A DNA stretch of 64,000 nt from positions 62,001 through 126,000 of the forward strand of contig NZ_JAKLTR010000011.1 in the NCBI RefSeq assembly GCF_022012415.1, written 5' to 3'. The translations under genes were made by a program, and so were the position numbers. This document shows, in pieces, positions 45,308 to 53,934 of this stretch; the stretch's first letter is position 1, and each line of letters starts with the position of its first letter. The notes under the pieces were generated by a model. The model was not told the origin of the DNA. It was given only the letters and a program-made list of their open reading frames with translations, and did no database searches. This stretch comes from Terrimonas ginsenosidimutans. GTDB taxonomy: Bacteria > Bacteroidota > Bacteroidia > Chitinophagales > Chitinophagaceae.

Positions 45308-46705
45308 ATGAAAAATACATTCCTCGTATTGCTTTATGTGCTGACGACCTTGTCATCCTATTCGCAAAAAGGGACTTATGATATGGTTGATTATACACTT
45401 CCGGCAGTGGGCAGCTGGACAAAAGATGAGAAGAACAGTTTTGTGACCTTTACGCATATTAATGCTCAGAACAACTGGTGCCAGATCATTATTTACAAAG
45501 CGACAGCTTCGGCCGGTACTATCGATGCAGACTTTAACGCCGAATGGAATGACCTGACGGCGAAGGACCTTTCGATCACTTCAGGCCCAAAGAGATCTCC
45601 GGTAAAGAAAACAGGACAATGGACTTCGGTGATTGCGGATGGGAAGGCGGTGTTCGACGGTCTGGATATGTTTATCCGTCATCAGGTGGTCACGGGCTTT
45701 GGTAACCGTGTCAGTATAATCGGCAAAACGAACAGTTCAAAGTTTCTCAGTGTTATCGGACAGGTTAACAATTCTGTTCGTCTCAGAAATCCATCGGCTG
45801 CTTCTACAGCTGCTGGCGTAAATGGGAACAGGTCGCCGGTAAAAGAACCTCTCACGAACGCAACAGGCAAAGAAGCCTCAGTCAAATTTCAGTTTGAAAA
45901 TACTAACTGGGATGATGGATGGATCACCACTTCATCGGAAAATTGGGCTGCTGTGACGAAGGGAAACATCCGGGCGTTGATCCACTATCCAAACAAACAA
46001 GCGGATGCTTATCATTCTGTATTGAAGCAAGGTCTGCAAAACGCCTGGGATCTCCTGGTTGCTCCCCGTTATTCCAATATCAGGAATTATGAATTGAAGC
46101 CTGTTCAGAGTTTTGAGTCCATTGCTTTTGCAGAAGCAGATGCAACGGAGAAACTGACAGGCAGTCAGGTGCATATTGTTCTGTTCAAAAAACATTTCTC
46201 AAACGGAAATGGCCGGTATATCGAGTTTATCACAACAGATAAGCGTGCTTATGAGCAGGAGTTTGGCGCTTATCATAACGATGAATTTGGTTGGGATAAA
46301 GTTTCGAACATGCAGAATCGTAACCGGTTTGCAGTCGCGGCAACGGACCTTGCCGGTAAATGGTCTGGCAGCGATTATGCATCACTCTCTTACTATTATG
46401 TAAATAGTGGAGGGTTTGCAGGAGCAACCGCGACATCCATTTCAAATGAGTTTACGTTCTTTAATACCGGAAAATATGAAAGCGATCATGCCGGCGCATC
46501 GGGTGTTGTAGGTAATCAAAAGTTCGCGCGACAGGTATATAAGGGAGATTTTACGGTAAATAATTGGGATATGGAATTAAAGAACCGTTTCGAAGGAGCG
46601 TCAGAGAAGTACAGTTGTTATTTTGAAGCAGTCAAAGGAGGCCGGATCCTGATAATGATTGATCGCCAGGGATCGGTTTTATCACTTGTGCGTCAGAATA
46701 AATAA
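45308..46705 (+). CDS. Exported protein, lipocalin-like pattern, unknown function
   Basis: The protein has 465 residues from the ATG at 45308 (MKNTFLVLLYVLTTLSSYSQ is a Sec signal). The mature part falls into two halves, joined by a Ser/Ala/Asn-rich linker near residue 165. Both start with Trp-containing strands (YTLPAVGSWTKDEKNSFV and FENTNWDDGWITTSSENW). The C-terminal quarter (DLAGKWSGSDYASLSYYYVN, NEFTFFNTGKYESDH, in part) resembles lipocalin-like stress domains, where GKW opens the barrel. It follows the TPR protein gene. No catalytic motif is visible. A binding or chaperone role in the envelope is a guess. Confidence 0.75.
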   Translation: MKNTFLVLLYVLTTLSSYSQKGTYDMVDYTLPAVGSWTKDEKNSFVTFTHINAQNNWCQIIIYKATASAGTIDADFNAEWNDLTAKDLSITSGPKRSPVKKTGQWTSVIADGKAVFDGLDMFIRHQVVTGFGNRVSIIGKTNSSKFLSVIGQVNNSVRLRNPSAASTAAGVNGNRSPVKEPLTNATGKEASVKFQFENTNWDDGWITTSSENWAAVTKGNIRALIHYPNKQADAYHSVLKQGLQNAWDLLVAPRYSNIRNYELKPVQSFESIAFAEADATEKLTGSQVHIVLFKKHFSNGNGRYIEFITTDKRAYEQEFGAYHNDEFGWDKVSNMQNRNRFAVAATDLAGKWSGSDYASLSYYYVNSGGFAGATATSISNEFTFFNTGKYESDHAGASGVVGNQKFARQVYKGDFTVNNWDMELKNRFEGASEKYSCYFEAVKGGRILIMIDRQGSVLSLVRQNK

Positions 46706-46743
46706 GTGGCCGGAGGGCTTAGAACTGCCCGTCATATCTACCC

Positions 46744-46864
46744 GATTTGATTCCAATGTCATTTAGTTAAGGATTTTTCCGAAAGTTCATTCGATGGCCG
46801 ATGGCCGATGGCCATCGAGCTAATCTAGGACGATCTCTTAACTAAACGACAGTGGATTTGATTC
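46744..46864. mobile_element. MITE-like foldback element, copy B (101 bp) with 10-bp target duplication
   Basis: The element spans 46754-46854. Its left end is CAATGTCATTTAGTTAAG and the complement of its right end is CACTGTCGTTTAGTTAAG (16 of 18 identical). Exact direct repeats GATTTGATTC flank it (46744-46753 and 46855-46864). Inside, the left end has three GATGGCC units and the right end one inverse unit, giving a minimal foldback core. The sequences next to the ends (GGATTTTTCCGAAAGTTCAT and AGCTAATCTAGGACGAT) match copy A. The ends and duplication are as expected for a transposase-mobilised element without its own transposase; IS4-like elements make duplications of this size. Confidence 0.85.
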
Positions 46865-46922
46865 CCTGATTGATTTTACATTATCAGCAAACTTCGTTTG
46901 ACACGGTGATTCCGTATAGTTA

Positions 46923-46959
46923 GCTTCATGCATTCTTTGACCTGCAGAATGCATGAAGC
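46923..46959. other. 14-bp perfect hairpin between convergent genes
   Basis: GCTTCATGCATTCT and AGAATGCATGAAGC pair around a 9-nt loop. No T run follows on either strand. It lies between the 45308 gene and the TraB/GumN-like gene and is probably a 3'-end structure. Confidence 0.55.
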
Positions 46960-47022
46960 CAAACAGCTACCGATACAGCGTATACATAAGGGGAAAATAG
47001 ATCTTCGGTGATCATGAACCGG

Positions 47023-47868
47023 TTATCGGATGGCACACCTTAGTGCATTAAATTGAGTGACCACATGGTCTCTGCCTACAACCGCAAAGACCTTTTCTCC
47101 TTTATTTACGAATATTGACAGCTGCTGATACATATAAATATCACGAAAGGCAGACGACAGCCTGTTTACTTTATTGGTGAAAAGCCCGCCGGTCTCTGCC
47201 GGATCCTTTGCAGGATCAAACCATGCTTGTGGCGCCTGCCACCATTCCGGCCCATTGGGCCAATAATGCTTATATAGTTTTTCAAGATCAGGAATTGATC
47301 GGATCAGCATTGAGTCGCCGGCTATCGCCTGCATTTTTTTGATCATCTCCGTTACCGCTTTATCTATTTGTTCAGGGTTGTAATGCTTTCGTGTTCTGAG
47401 TCGCATGGCTTCGCCAAGGAGGAAGAAAAGCTCCACTTGCTGTTGTTCCATTTGAGTGGTCAGGTATTTAAAAAGTGCTGTCGGCGGAGGCTCAAGAGTC
47501 ATAGCTTTTATGCCGGCACTTTTTGCGAGAAACCGCACATAACCGGATTCGCCAAACTCCCTGATCGTAGCTGTGTCTGAATCCGCGATCCCGCGATCGG
47601 GGCCTTCGAAAAAAGCTATCGTTGGAGTGAAAGAGTTCCAGGCTTTCTGTATTTCTGAAAATTGGGCGTCTTTTGTTTCGTTAAGATGCACTGCTCCAAA
47701 ATAGTAAAGCTTTCCACCGCTCGCTGAACTCAATTGCAACTTATGTTGCGTAGCGTCGCGGTTGCCGTAATTAAAGTTTAAGTTTGTCTGACAACTATCC
47801 TGGCAAAAGCAGGCAGAAGAAAGGAATAGCACAAGCGCGCAAGACACTGCGGCCAAATGATTGGTCAT
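47023..47868 (-). CDS. TraB/GumN-like exported protein
   Basis: The protein has 281 residues from the ATG complementary to 47866-47868 (MTNHLAAVSCALVLFLSSAC, with possible lipobox or Cys-rich signal end FCQ). Upstream codons are non-conserved. The domain has the TraB/GumN (Tiki/erythromycin-esterase-like) marks: LYYFGAVHLNETKDAQFSEI near the start, AFFEGPDRG, and the closing VFAVVGRDHVVTQF where the His is a probable metal or catalytic residue. Related proteins are periplasmic or outer-membrane hydrolases of uncertain substrate. It is alone and converges with the 45308 gene. Confidence 0.75.
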   Translation of the reverse strand: MTNHLAAVSCALVLFLSSACFCQDSCQTNLNFNYGNRDATQHKLQLSSASGGKLYYFGAVHLNETKDAQFSEIQKAWNSFTPTIAFFEGPDRGIADSDTATIREFGESGYVRFLAKSAGIKAMTLEPPPTALFKYLTTQMEQQQVELFFLLGEAMRLRTRKHYNPEQIDKAVTEMIKKMQAIAGDSMLIRSIPDLEKLYKHYWPNGPEWWQAPQAWFDPAKDPAETGGLFTNKVNRLSSAFRDIYMYQQLSIFVNKGEKVFAVVGRDHVVTQFNALRCAIR

Positions 47869-48112
47869 ATCAAATTGTTTAGAAGTTAATAAAGCATACA
47901 GTGTGCTTCCCGGAAAATTCGGGCTTGCTTGTGTGGCGGATGAAGGGTGAGACGCAGGAGGCAACGGAATGTTGCAGCGCTGGAAAATATTTTATAAAGA
48001 TTTTATTGTAGCGACATAAAATTTTCGAAGAATAGGCGGCTTCCCTTAAAAATTTGTTTCAAATCAATGTTGCCGTAACAATCTGTTAACAGGTAAACCT
48101 CACCTTTGCTGC

Positions 48113-48484
48113 ATGCATTATTTAGCAGATCAGCGCGGCCAGGCCGTAGGACTTCTTTATCAGAATATTTTGCTGGACACTTATGGCACGGTCGTGCTCG
48201 GTGTTATTCTTGGAAATTGTGTGTTTGACGGACGGGGAGCCGCGCGTGCAAAATATTTTCGCCACACTCTTTTCGATATGGAAGGGAGTATACTGGCGAA
48301 GGAGAACGGATTTGTACAACATGTTAAGCTCGATACGACAGCAGTCATGCAGACTGCCTGGGAAATTATTCAGACCATCACTGATCATCAATGCCCAATG
48401 ATCGATCCTTCAGAAAACTGGTCATCAGTGCCGGTACTCGAACATTTCGCTGGCAAGCCGGTTTTGGAAGCAGAAATGGCCTGA
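48113..48484 (+). CDS. Conserved small protein, beta-flap-like
   Basis: The protein has 123 residues with no signal. The core (LLYQNILLDTYGTVVLGVIL, NCVFDGRGAARAKYFRHTLF, then DMEGSILAKENG) shows repeated short strands with Gly turns. It recalls the small '4-fold beta flap' proteins of Bacteroidota; this is tentative. The C-terminal third is a helix (VMQTAWEIIQTITDHQC) and a Pro-rich tail. Codon use is normal. No partner gene is nearby. Confidence 0.65.
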   Translation: MHYLADQRGQAVGLLYQNILLDTYGTVVLGVILGNCVFDGRGAARAKYFRHTLFDMEGSILAKENGFVQHVKLDTTAVMQTAWEIIQTITDHQCPMIDPSENWSSVPVLEHFAGKPVLEAEMA

Positions 48485-48705
48485 TCTGCGAACACAGACC
48501 GACCCGCTTGATCTGGTTTGTTATGCACGGAGCACAAAAAGATAAATGAACGGAAAGTGCCGGGGCGCCGGCCAGGTTGGTCGTCACATGATCTTTTTTA
48601 TCAGGTTTTCGAACGATCATTTCGTACCATTTTTCCGAAAGATTTAATATAGCGGTAGTGCAACGATGATTGCGTTGAGAAGATCATACTTCCAAAATAA
48701 TAGCT

Positions 48706-49104
48706 ATGCGTTTTTTATTTGTATTACTTGCTATCGCTGCCGTGCTTCCTTTTTGCACGAAAAAGAAAACCAGTGAATCCGTTTATATCGGTACCTGGGA
48801 ATTGAAAACCTCTGACGGTATGTCCGGACATGTTGAGTATGAGCCAGGCAATGGGTTTAAAATGACGATCACAGAAGATTCCTTATATGAATATGGCAAT
48901 GGTTCGTTACAATACACACGGGCCTTTGGGTTGGTAAAGGATACGCTCAGAGGTTATGGAACTGATCGTCTGGCGGATAAACTTTCTCCCGATATCGTTA
49001 GCGGGTTTGCTACTTTTTTTGAACTCAAAGGAAATACATTGATCCGCTATGCGGGAATCCCTGCGCTGGATGGAGGGAGCAGTACGTATGTCAGGATCAA
49101 GTAA
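48706..49104 (+). CDS. Small lipoprotein, lipocalin-like
   Basis: The protein has 132 residues. MRFLFVLLAIAAVLPFC is a lipoprotein signal and TKKKTSESVYIGTWELKTS follows. The GTWEL opening and the strand pattern (KMTITEDSLYEYGNG, TLIRYAGIPAL) suggest a small lipocalin-type or Bacteroidota lipid-binding barrel. A terminator hairpin follows at 49134. The function is unknown. Confidence 0.75.
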   Translation: MRFLFVLLAIAAVLPFCTKKKTSESVYIGTWELKTSDGMSGHVEYEPGNGFKMTITEDSLYEYGNGSLQYTRAFGLVKDTLRGYGTDRLADKLSPDIVSGFATFFELKGNTLIRYAGIPALDGGSSTYVRIK

Positions 49105-49133
49105 TGACGTATATTTTTGACTTGTTCTTATTA

Positions 49134-49177
49134 ATTAATGCAGCTGCAAAACAGCGCAACTTTACAGCTGCATTAAT
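49134..49177 (+). terminator. Hairpin after the 48706 lipoprotein gene
   Basis: ATTAATGCAGCTG and CAGCTGCATTAAT pair over 13 bp around an 18-nt loop, 30 bp past the stop codon. T runs are weak. The next frame on the other strand ends at 49200, so it can serve both sides. Confidence 0.65.
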
Positions 49178-49199
49178 GTGTTGATGAGTAAGCGCTATT

Positions 49200-49571
49200 T
49201 TAATCAAACATCTTCGCTACATCGAAGCTCAATCCAACCGAGGCATTAAAACCCCGTGCTCTTATCCTGTTATAGTCTGTCACCGGTTGTGTGTTAAATG
49301 TGGTGCTTGCTTCAACAGACATCCATCTTGCGCCGGGAACAGCGCATTGCTGCATTATGGAATATCGATTCTGGAAAAATAACCCAGAGATCCCGGTTGA
49401 GTTTTCATCTGTTGTATCCATCGTCAGAAAGGGATCTACGGGTCTGTTCCGGCTTTTTCCTGGCAATTGAGCCAAACTTGTATCGGCCCCGTATGCATTA
49501 CTGATTACCGCGGCTTTAGTGTAATTTTGCCTGAAATTCCTGATTTTGAGTGTTCCCGTGTTTTTGATCAC
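49200..49571 (-). pseudogene. Probable gene fragment, beta-barrel-like C terminus
   Basis: The 123-codon frame has no signal and overlaps the start of the divergent radical SAM gene, which is unlikely for two intact genes. Its end (RWMSVEASTTFNTQPVTDYN in part, ARGFNASVGLSFDVAKMF) looks like the closing strands of an outer-membrane or surface protein. The first 80 residues lack clear structure. It may be the tail of a larger lost gene, or a genuine small gene with a later start. Confidence 0.4.
49522..49529 (+). promoter_or_regulatory. -7 element of the radical SAM gene
   Basis: TAATTTTG fits TAnnTTTG. The predicted start near 49534 leaves 12-24 nt before the non-ATG start codon. No -33 box is seen. 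Confidence 0.4.
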
Positions 49572-51744
49572 CCCGCCTTTTACGCAGCTTAATACTCCGT
49601 ACCCGGCTACCGCCTACCTGAAAGGTTTTCTGAACACGAAAAGCATTCCCTCTTTTCAAAGCGACCTGGGCATCGAAGTTACGCTGGCACTTTTTTGTCA
49701 TGAAGGCTTGCAGGAATTGTTTAAGCGCATCAACGGGCAGGAAAAGCCGCTGTCCGAAAACGCTGCCCGCATGGTGGCATTACAGGAAGATTATATCTAT
49801 ACGATCAATGATGTGATCCTATTTCTGCAGGGACATAATCCAACACTCGCGCATCGGATCTGCAAACGCGATTTCCTGCCTGAAGCAAGCCGCTTCGGTC
49901 AACTGGAAGATCTCGACTGGGCTTTCGGCTCTATGGGTACGCAGGATAAGGCCAAACATCTGGCGACAATGTATCTCGAGGATCTTTCCGATCTGATCAC
50001 CGAATGCATTGATGAACATTTTGGTTTCAGCCGCTATGCAGAAAAATTGGGTAGAGCCGCGAATAGTTTTGATGAACTCTATGGGGCGCTGCAAAAGGAA
50101 TACACCTTTATTGACGAGCTACTGATCAGATTACTCAAAGAACATATGGAACGGTTGCAGCCAAAATTGGTCGCTATATCAGTTCCCTTTCCCGGTAATC
50201 TGTATACGTCTTTACGTTGCGGTCAGTGGGTTAAACAAAATTATCCCGATACAAAAGTGGCGATGGGCGGCGGCTTCGCTAATACGGAATTACGTTCTCT
50301 CAGTGATCCGAGAGTATTTGAATTCTATGACTATATCACGCTGGATGATGGGGAAGCTCCCCTCGAACAATTGGTGCAATTGGTAGAAGGCCATCGATCA
50401 ACCGAAGACCTGAAACGAACATTCACTTTGCAGGACGGACATGTGCAATACATCAACAATAAAAGCTGCTCCGATTATAAACAGGCGCAGGTGGGCACTC
50501 CCGATTACAGCGATTTTCTTTTGGATAAATACATCTCTGCGATTGAAGTGGTTAATCCCATGCATCGCATGTGGAGTGATGGCCGGTGGAATAAGCTGAC
50601 CATGGCTCATGGATGCTATTGGGGTAAATGTACTTTCTGCGATATCTCACTTGATTACATCAAACTCTATGAACCGATCGCGGCTTCATTGCTGGCAGAC
50701 CGGATGGAAGAGATGATGAAACAGACTGGCCAGAACGGTTTTCATTTCGTTGATGAAGCCGCACCTCCAGCATTGATGCGTGCGTTGGCACTGGAGATCA
50801 TCAGGCGTAAGCTAACCGTAAGCTGGTGGGCAAATGTGCGTTTTGAAAAAAGCTTTACGCGGGATCTTTGCATATTGCTCATGCGATCTGGTTGCATCGC
50901 GATCTCCGGCGGGCTTGAAGTAGCAAGTGATCGTTTGCTGGGATTGATCAATAAAGGGATCACCGTTGCGCAGGTGGCGCAGGTAAACCGCAACTTCACA
51001 GAAGCCGGTATTATGGTGCATGCATACCTGATGTATGGATTTCCTACTCAGACTGACCAGGAAACGATCGATTCATTGGAAATGGTCAGGCAGATGTTTG
51101 CCGCCGGTGTTTTGCAATCCGCCTTCTGGCATCTGTTTACAATGACTGTTCATAGCCCGGTTGGTATGCAGCCTGAGAAGTTCCAGGTAAAACGCGAGTC
51201 ATCACTTGTCGGCACATTCGCTAATAATGATCTTGAACATATCGATGAAGCAGGTGCGGATCATGAAACATTTTCGTTTGCGTTAAAGAAATCGTTGTTG
51301 AACTACATGCACGGAATTGGATTGAATGATCCTTTGCAGAAATGGTTCGATTTCAAAGTGCCGAAGACAACGGTTGCGCCTGACTTTATACAGAAAACTC
51401 TTGAGGAAGATCTGTATGTAGCAGCTAAACCGACCACCCGGATCGTATATCTTGGAAAACCTCCCGTTGTTGAGCATTTTACTAAGAGTAAAAAGGGAAA
51501 TACCTGGGAGATGACTTCACTTGTTTTCCAGGACAAGCGTGCAAAGCATAGCATTAGTGTGAGCCGCGAGCAGGGAGATTGGTTAGCACAGGTGCTGAAA
51601 GAGGTGTCTATTGCGAATCCGAAAACGCTTACTTTACAGGATGTGATGGATAGTTATAACGCAGCAGGTCTGGAAGATTTTGAATTGTTCTGGGATAATA
51701 AACCGGTGAATACCCTACATAAAGTTGGATTGCTCAAGCTGTAG
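49546..51744 (+). CDS. Cobalamin-binding-domain radical SAM protein
   Basis: The protein has 732 residues. The N-terminal part resembles the B12-binding domain group (FLITPPFTQLNTPYPATAYL, in part; VAISVPFPGNLYTSLRCGQW and VAMGGGFANTEL). The radical SAM barrel has its cluster motif CYWGKCTFC (Cys-x4-Cys-x2-Cys spacing seen as C...C..C) near residue 355, and a later GGLEVASDRLL for SAM binding. The C-terminal 200 residues are specific to the subfamily. No ATG begins the conserved sequence, so the start must be TTG 49546 or GTG 49558. Relatives methylate or rearrange unknown substrates. It stands alone, so no pathway can be named. Confidence 0.88.
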   Translation: MSVPVFLITPPFTQLNTPYPATAYLKGFLNTKSIPSFQSDLGIEVTLALFCHEGLQELFKRINGQEKPLSENAARMVALQEDYIYTINDVILFLQGHNPTLAHRICKRDFLPEASRFGQLEDLDWAFGSMGTQDKAKHLATMYLEDLSDLITECIDEHFGFSRYAEKLGRAANSFDELYGALQKEYTFIDELLIRLLKEHMERLQPKLVAISVPFPGNLYTSLRCGQWVKQNYPDTKVAMGGGFANTELRSLSDPRVFEFYDYITLDDGEAPLEQLVQLVEGHRSTEDLKRTFTLQDGHVQYINNKSCSDYKQAQVGTPDYSDFLLDKYISAIEVVNPMHRMWSDGRWNKLTMAHGCYWGKCTFCDISLDYIKLYEPIAASLLADRMEEMMKQTGQNGFHFVDEAAPPALMRALALEIIRRKLTVSWWANVRFEKSFTRDLCILLMRSGCIAISGGLEVASDRLLGLINKGITVAQVAQVNRNFTEAGIMVHAYLMYGFPTQTDQETIDSLEMVRQMFAAGVLQSAFWHLFTMTVHSPVGMQPEKFQVKRESSLVGTFANNDLEHIDEAGADHETFSFALKKSLLNYMHGIGLNDPLQKWFDFKVPKTTVAPDFIQKTLEEDLYVAAKPTTRIVYLGKPPVVEHFTKSKKGNTWEMTSLVFQDKRAKHSISVSREQGDWLAQVLKEVSIANPKTLTLQDVMDSYNAAGLEDFELFWDNKPVNTLHKVGLLKL

Positions 51745-51827
51745 CTCTCCGGATATATCTTTAGTTAAAGCACTGGCTGACCTATAAGGGTTGATTAATT
51801 TCTTTCTTACATTTTCTGCAGAGAGAT

Positions 51828-52346
51828 TTAATGATTTTGCGGAGAGGCTTTCTTCCTGTCAAGTTTTGTCATGGCGATCTTCATAAGCTGTTCTGCATCT
51901 TTTACGGATCGCGCGATCAGTAAAATAAATTCAGTGTTCATCTTTTTCCCTGCTGATGTTTTGTAAAACTTCCGGAGCTGACCGATTTCTTTCTCTGTGT
52001 AAGATTCCCTGTACATGTTCACAAGACAATTCTCTAATAGGCGACCGGTTTCTCCTGTATTCATTTCTTCTAATAGCCTATCATAATATTCGTGCGGGCG
52101 CGATTTGTCTTTTTCCTGTTCCTCTTTTATTTTGATCTGAATGACGAGCTCTATGTTGAGTCCACTTTTTTCTTCGCGCAGTTTTTTGATCTTCCGTGTG
52201 AAGGCGTCATTGGGAGGAGGGATTGTATCTGTTTTGAGCATATCGCCGGACTCCATTGCTTTGAGGCGTTGCAGAAACGCAGTGTCAATCTGTGAAAAGG
52301 CAGTTACAGGAAGAATGAACAAAAGGAGGAAAACGACTTTTCTCAT
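51828..52346 (-). CDS. Exported DUF2059-type protein
   Basis: The protein has 172 residues. MRKVVFLLLFILPVTAFSQ is a Sec signal. The DUF2059 region is at the C terminus: LLENCLVNMYRESYTEKEIG, QLRKFYKTSAGKKMNTEFIL (shared in the family as an F/Y-S-pattern helix pair). The central part is a charged coiled coil (KIKKLREEKSGLNIELVIQI). It is periplasmic. It lies 47 bp downstream of the endonuclease-Q-like gene on the same strand and may be cotranscribed. The function is unknown. Confidence 0.8.
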   Translation of the reverse strand: MRKVVFLLLFILPVTAFSQIDTAFLQRLKAMESGDMLKTDTIPPPNDAFTRKIKKLREEKSGLNIELVIQIKIKEEQEKDKSRPHEYYDRLLEEMNTGETGRLLENCLVNMYRESYTEKEIGQLRKFYKTSAGKKMNTEFILLIARSVKDAEQLMKIAMTKLDRKKASPQNH

Positions 52347-52393
52347 ATGATTTATTTCTATGAAAATACCCCTTTAGAAATAAAAAGGCTATT

Positions 52394-53695
52394 CTAGAAC
52401 AGGGTTCCAGTTTCCAGCGAAGGCTTTCCGTGGAACAGGTTGATCTTCCCATATACTCCATCGTAGCCAGCTTTTCTGATCACTTCACCGGCGCGCATTC
52501 GGCGAATAGCTTCTGCCAGCAACGGATTATAACGATGAATATCGCCTACTGGCACTATTTGTAACAGGTCGAACTCGTTCCCAAAACTCCCCACAGTGTC
52601 AGCATAAGCTTTCATCACTTTTTTAGAGTCGACACCAGTGCCATGTATTTCCGAGAGAATTTCTGCCAGTGGAATTATGTATTGAAAAGACGGAGCTTTT
52701 TCAGGTTGTAAAGGTTGTTTCCGGTCAGCCAGTTTTTCGATCCGCTGCATCACGCCAACGGTGACCGGTTTCCCGCATTTCGGACAGTGGTTATCGAGGG
52801 CCATTGATTCTTCGGGAGAAAGACAGACGCCACAGTTCCGGTGACCATCCCAGGAGTACTTTCCTTCTTCCGGGAAGAATTCATAGGTGCCCAGAAAGCC
52901 ATCCCGATGCCGGATCGCCTCGAACATTGTCTCATAAGAGACTTTTGTTTCAAACAGATTTGCTTCGCGACCGAGTTTCTGTGCAGAGTGCGCGTCGGAG
53001 CTGGAAAGCATGGTCAGGCGGTCGAGCTGGCTCCAGCGCCAGTTCATTGCCGGATCCGAAGAAAGGCCTGTTTCAATGGCAAAGATATAGGACGACAGGT
53101 CGCGGAAGCATTCATCAATACTGTCATAGCCGCCTTTAGAACCCAGTGTGGAGAACCAGGGCGTCCAGGCGTGAGCGGGAACGAGATGGGCATTACCGCC
53201 GGGAGTTTCGAGTACGATCTCCAGCAGATCACGAGAAGACAGGGAAAGAGTTGGCCGGCCGTCTGCTGAGAGGTCTCCATAACGCGAGAGCCGCTTGCTG
53301 ATCCACACTGCCGAAGAAAAATCCGGTACATAGATCAGATTGTGGTTTTTTCTAGTCTTGCCACCATAGCTGTAGACTGACGAGACTTCTGTCGAAAGCA
53401 TGAACCGGACATCCAGCTGTTTTACTTTCGAAGGCGTCAGCCAGGGCTGATCAGGATTTTCCGGCAGGCCGGGTGCTGGGTTTCCTCCAGGTGTATACTT
53501 CATCCTGAAAAGGCCCTGTCCGTCCGGCACCAGCTTATCCTGCAATTCCTGCAGCCATGCAGGGTGCGTGAAATCCCCCGAGCTGATCACCGTAATTCCT
53601 TTGATCAATGCCCATTGATAGAGGGTTTCCACCGTGAGAAATTTCGAGCAAGCCTGTGCGTAGCGGGAATGGGTATGGAGATCTGCGATAAACAA
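52394..53695 (-). CDS. Endonuclease Q family protein (PHP domain plus zinc finger)
   Basis: The protein has 433 residues. It opens with the PHP metal-site motif MFIADLHTHSRYAQACSKF, with further site residues in VISSGDFTHPAWL, FMLSTEVSS, HLVPAHAWTPWF and MLSSSDAHS. A zinc finger follows (CGVCLSPEES to HCPKCGKPVT, a CxxC...CxxC pair), then a C-terminal helix-hairpin-like end. This layout is that of endonuclease Q, which cuts DNA 5' of deaminated bases; archaeal and Bacillus members are described. Many bacterial copies are still annotated 'UvrD helicase-like', wrongly. It is cytosolic. A -7 box lies at 53725-53718. Confidence 0.85.
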   Translation of the reverse strand: MFIADLHTHSRYAQACSKFLTVETLYQWALIKGITVISSGDFTHPAWLQELQDKLVPDGQGLFRMKYTPGGNPAPGLPENPDQPWLTPSKVKQLDVRFMLSTEVSSVYSYGGKTRKNHNLIYVPDFSSAVWISKRLSRYGDLSADGRPTLSLSSRDLLEIVLETPGGNAHLVPAHAWTPWFSTLGSKGGYDSIDECFRDLSSYIFAIETGLSSDPAMNWRWSQLDRLTMLSSSDAHSAQKLGREANLFETKVSYETMFEAIRHRDGFLGTYEFFPEEGKYSWDGHRNCGVCLSPEESMALDNHCPKCGKPVTVGVMQRIEKLADRKQPLQPEKAPSFQYIIPLAEILSEIHGTGVDSKKVMKAYADTVGSFGNEFDLLQIVPVGDIHRYNPLLAEAIRRMRAGEVIRKAGYDGVYGKINLFHGKPSLETGTLF

Positions 53696-53717
53696 GTGTT
53701 ATAAGAATTTTAGTCTG

Positions 53718-53725
53718 CAAAATTA
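53718..53725 (-). promoter_or_regulatory. -7 element of the endonuclease-Q-like gene
   Basis: TAATTTTG on the minus strand fits TAnnTTTG. The predicted RNA start is about 17 nt before the ATG at 53695. No -33 box is seen 19 bp upstream. Confidence 0.4.
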
Positions 53726-53826
53726 CACGCTCAATTCTAACCCTACGAATTACATAAAACCAGAACATAATGAGATCTCCTCCCTTTTTCGCTCTTTCTT
53801 CCAGCTTTTTCCGCTTAGCCTAAAAT

Positions 53827-53851
53827 AATTGTTCAAATAATTTGAACAATT
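53827..53851. promoter_or_regulatory. 11-bp palindrome upstream of tRNA-Asn
   Basis: AATTGTTCAAA and TTTGAACAATT flank a 3-bp centre. It lies 26 bp upstream of the tRNA's -7 box and 132 bp from the start of the endonuclease-Q-like gene. It could be an operator or a structural element; no T run follows. Confidence 0.45.
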
Positions 53852-53876
53852 GCTTTTTCCGAAAACTTCTTTTCCC

Positions 53877-53884
53877 TATTTTTG
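53877..53884 (+). promoter_or_regulatory. -7 element of the tRNA-Asn gene
   Basis: TATTTTTG fits TAnnTTTG. The -33 region has TTTTTC rather than TTTG. The predicted start is about 45 nt before the mature tRNA. Confidence 0.5.
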
Positions 53885-53934
53885 CTGCCCCGAAAGGGGA
53901 GGTAGCGGTGAAAGCTGCGGCCTGTTAAACATAA

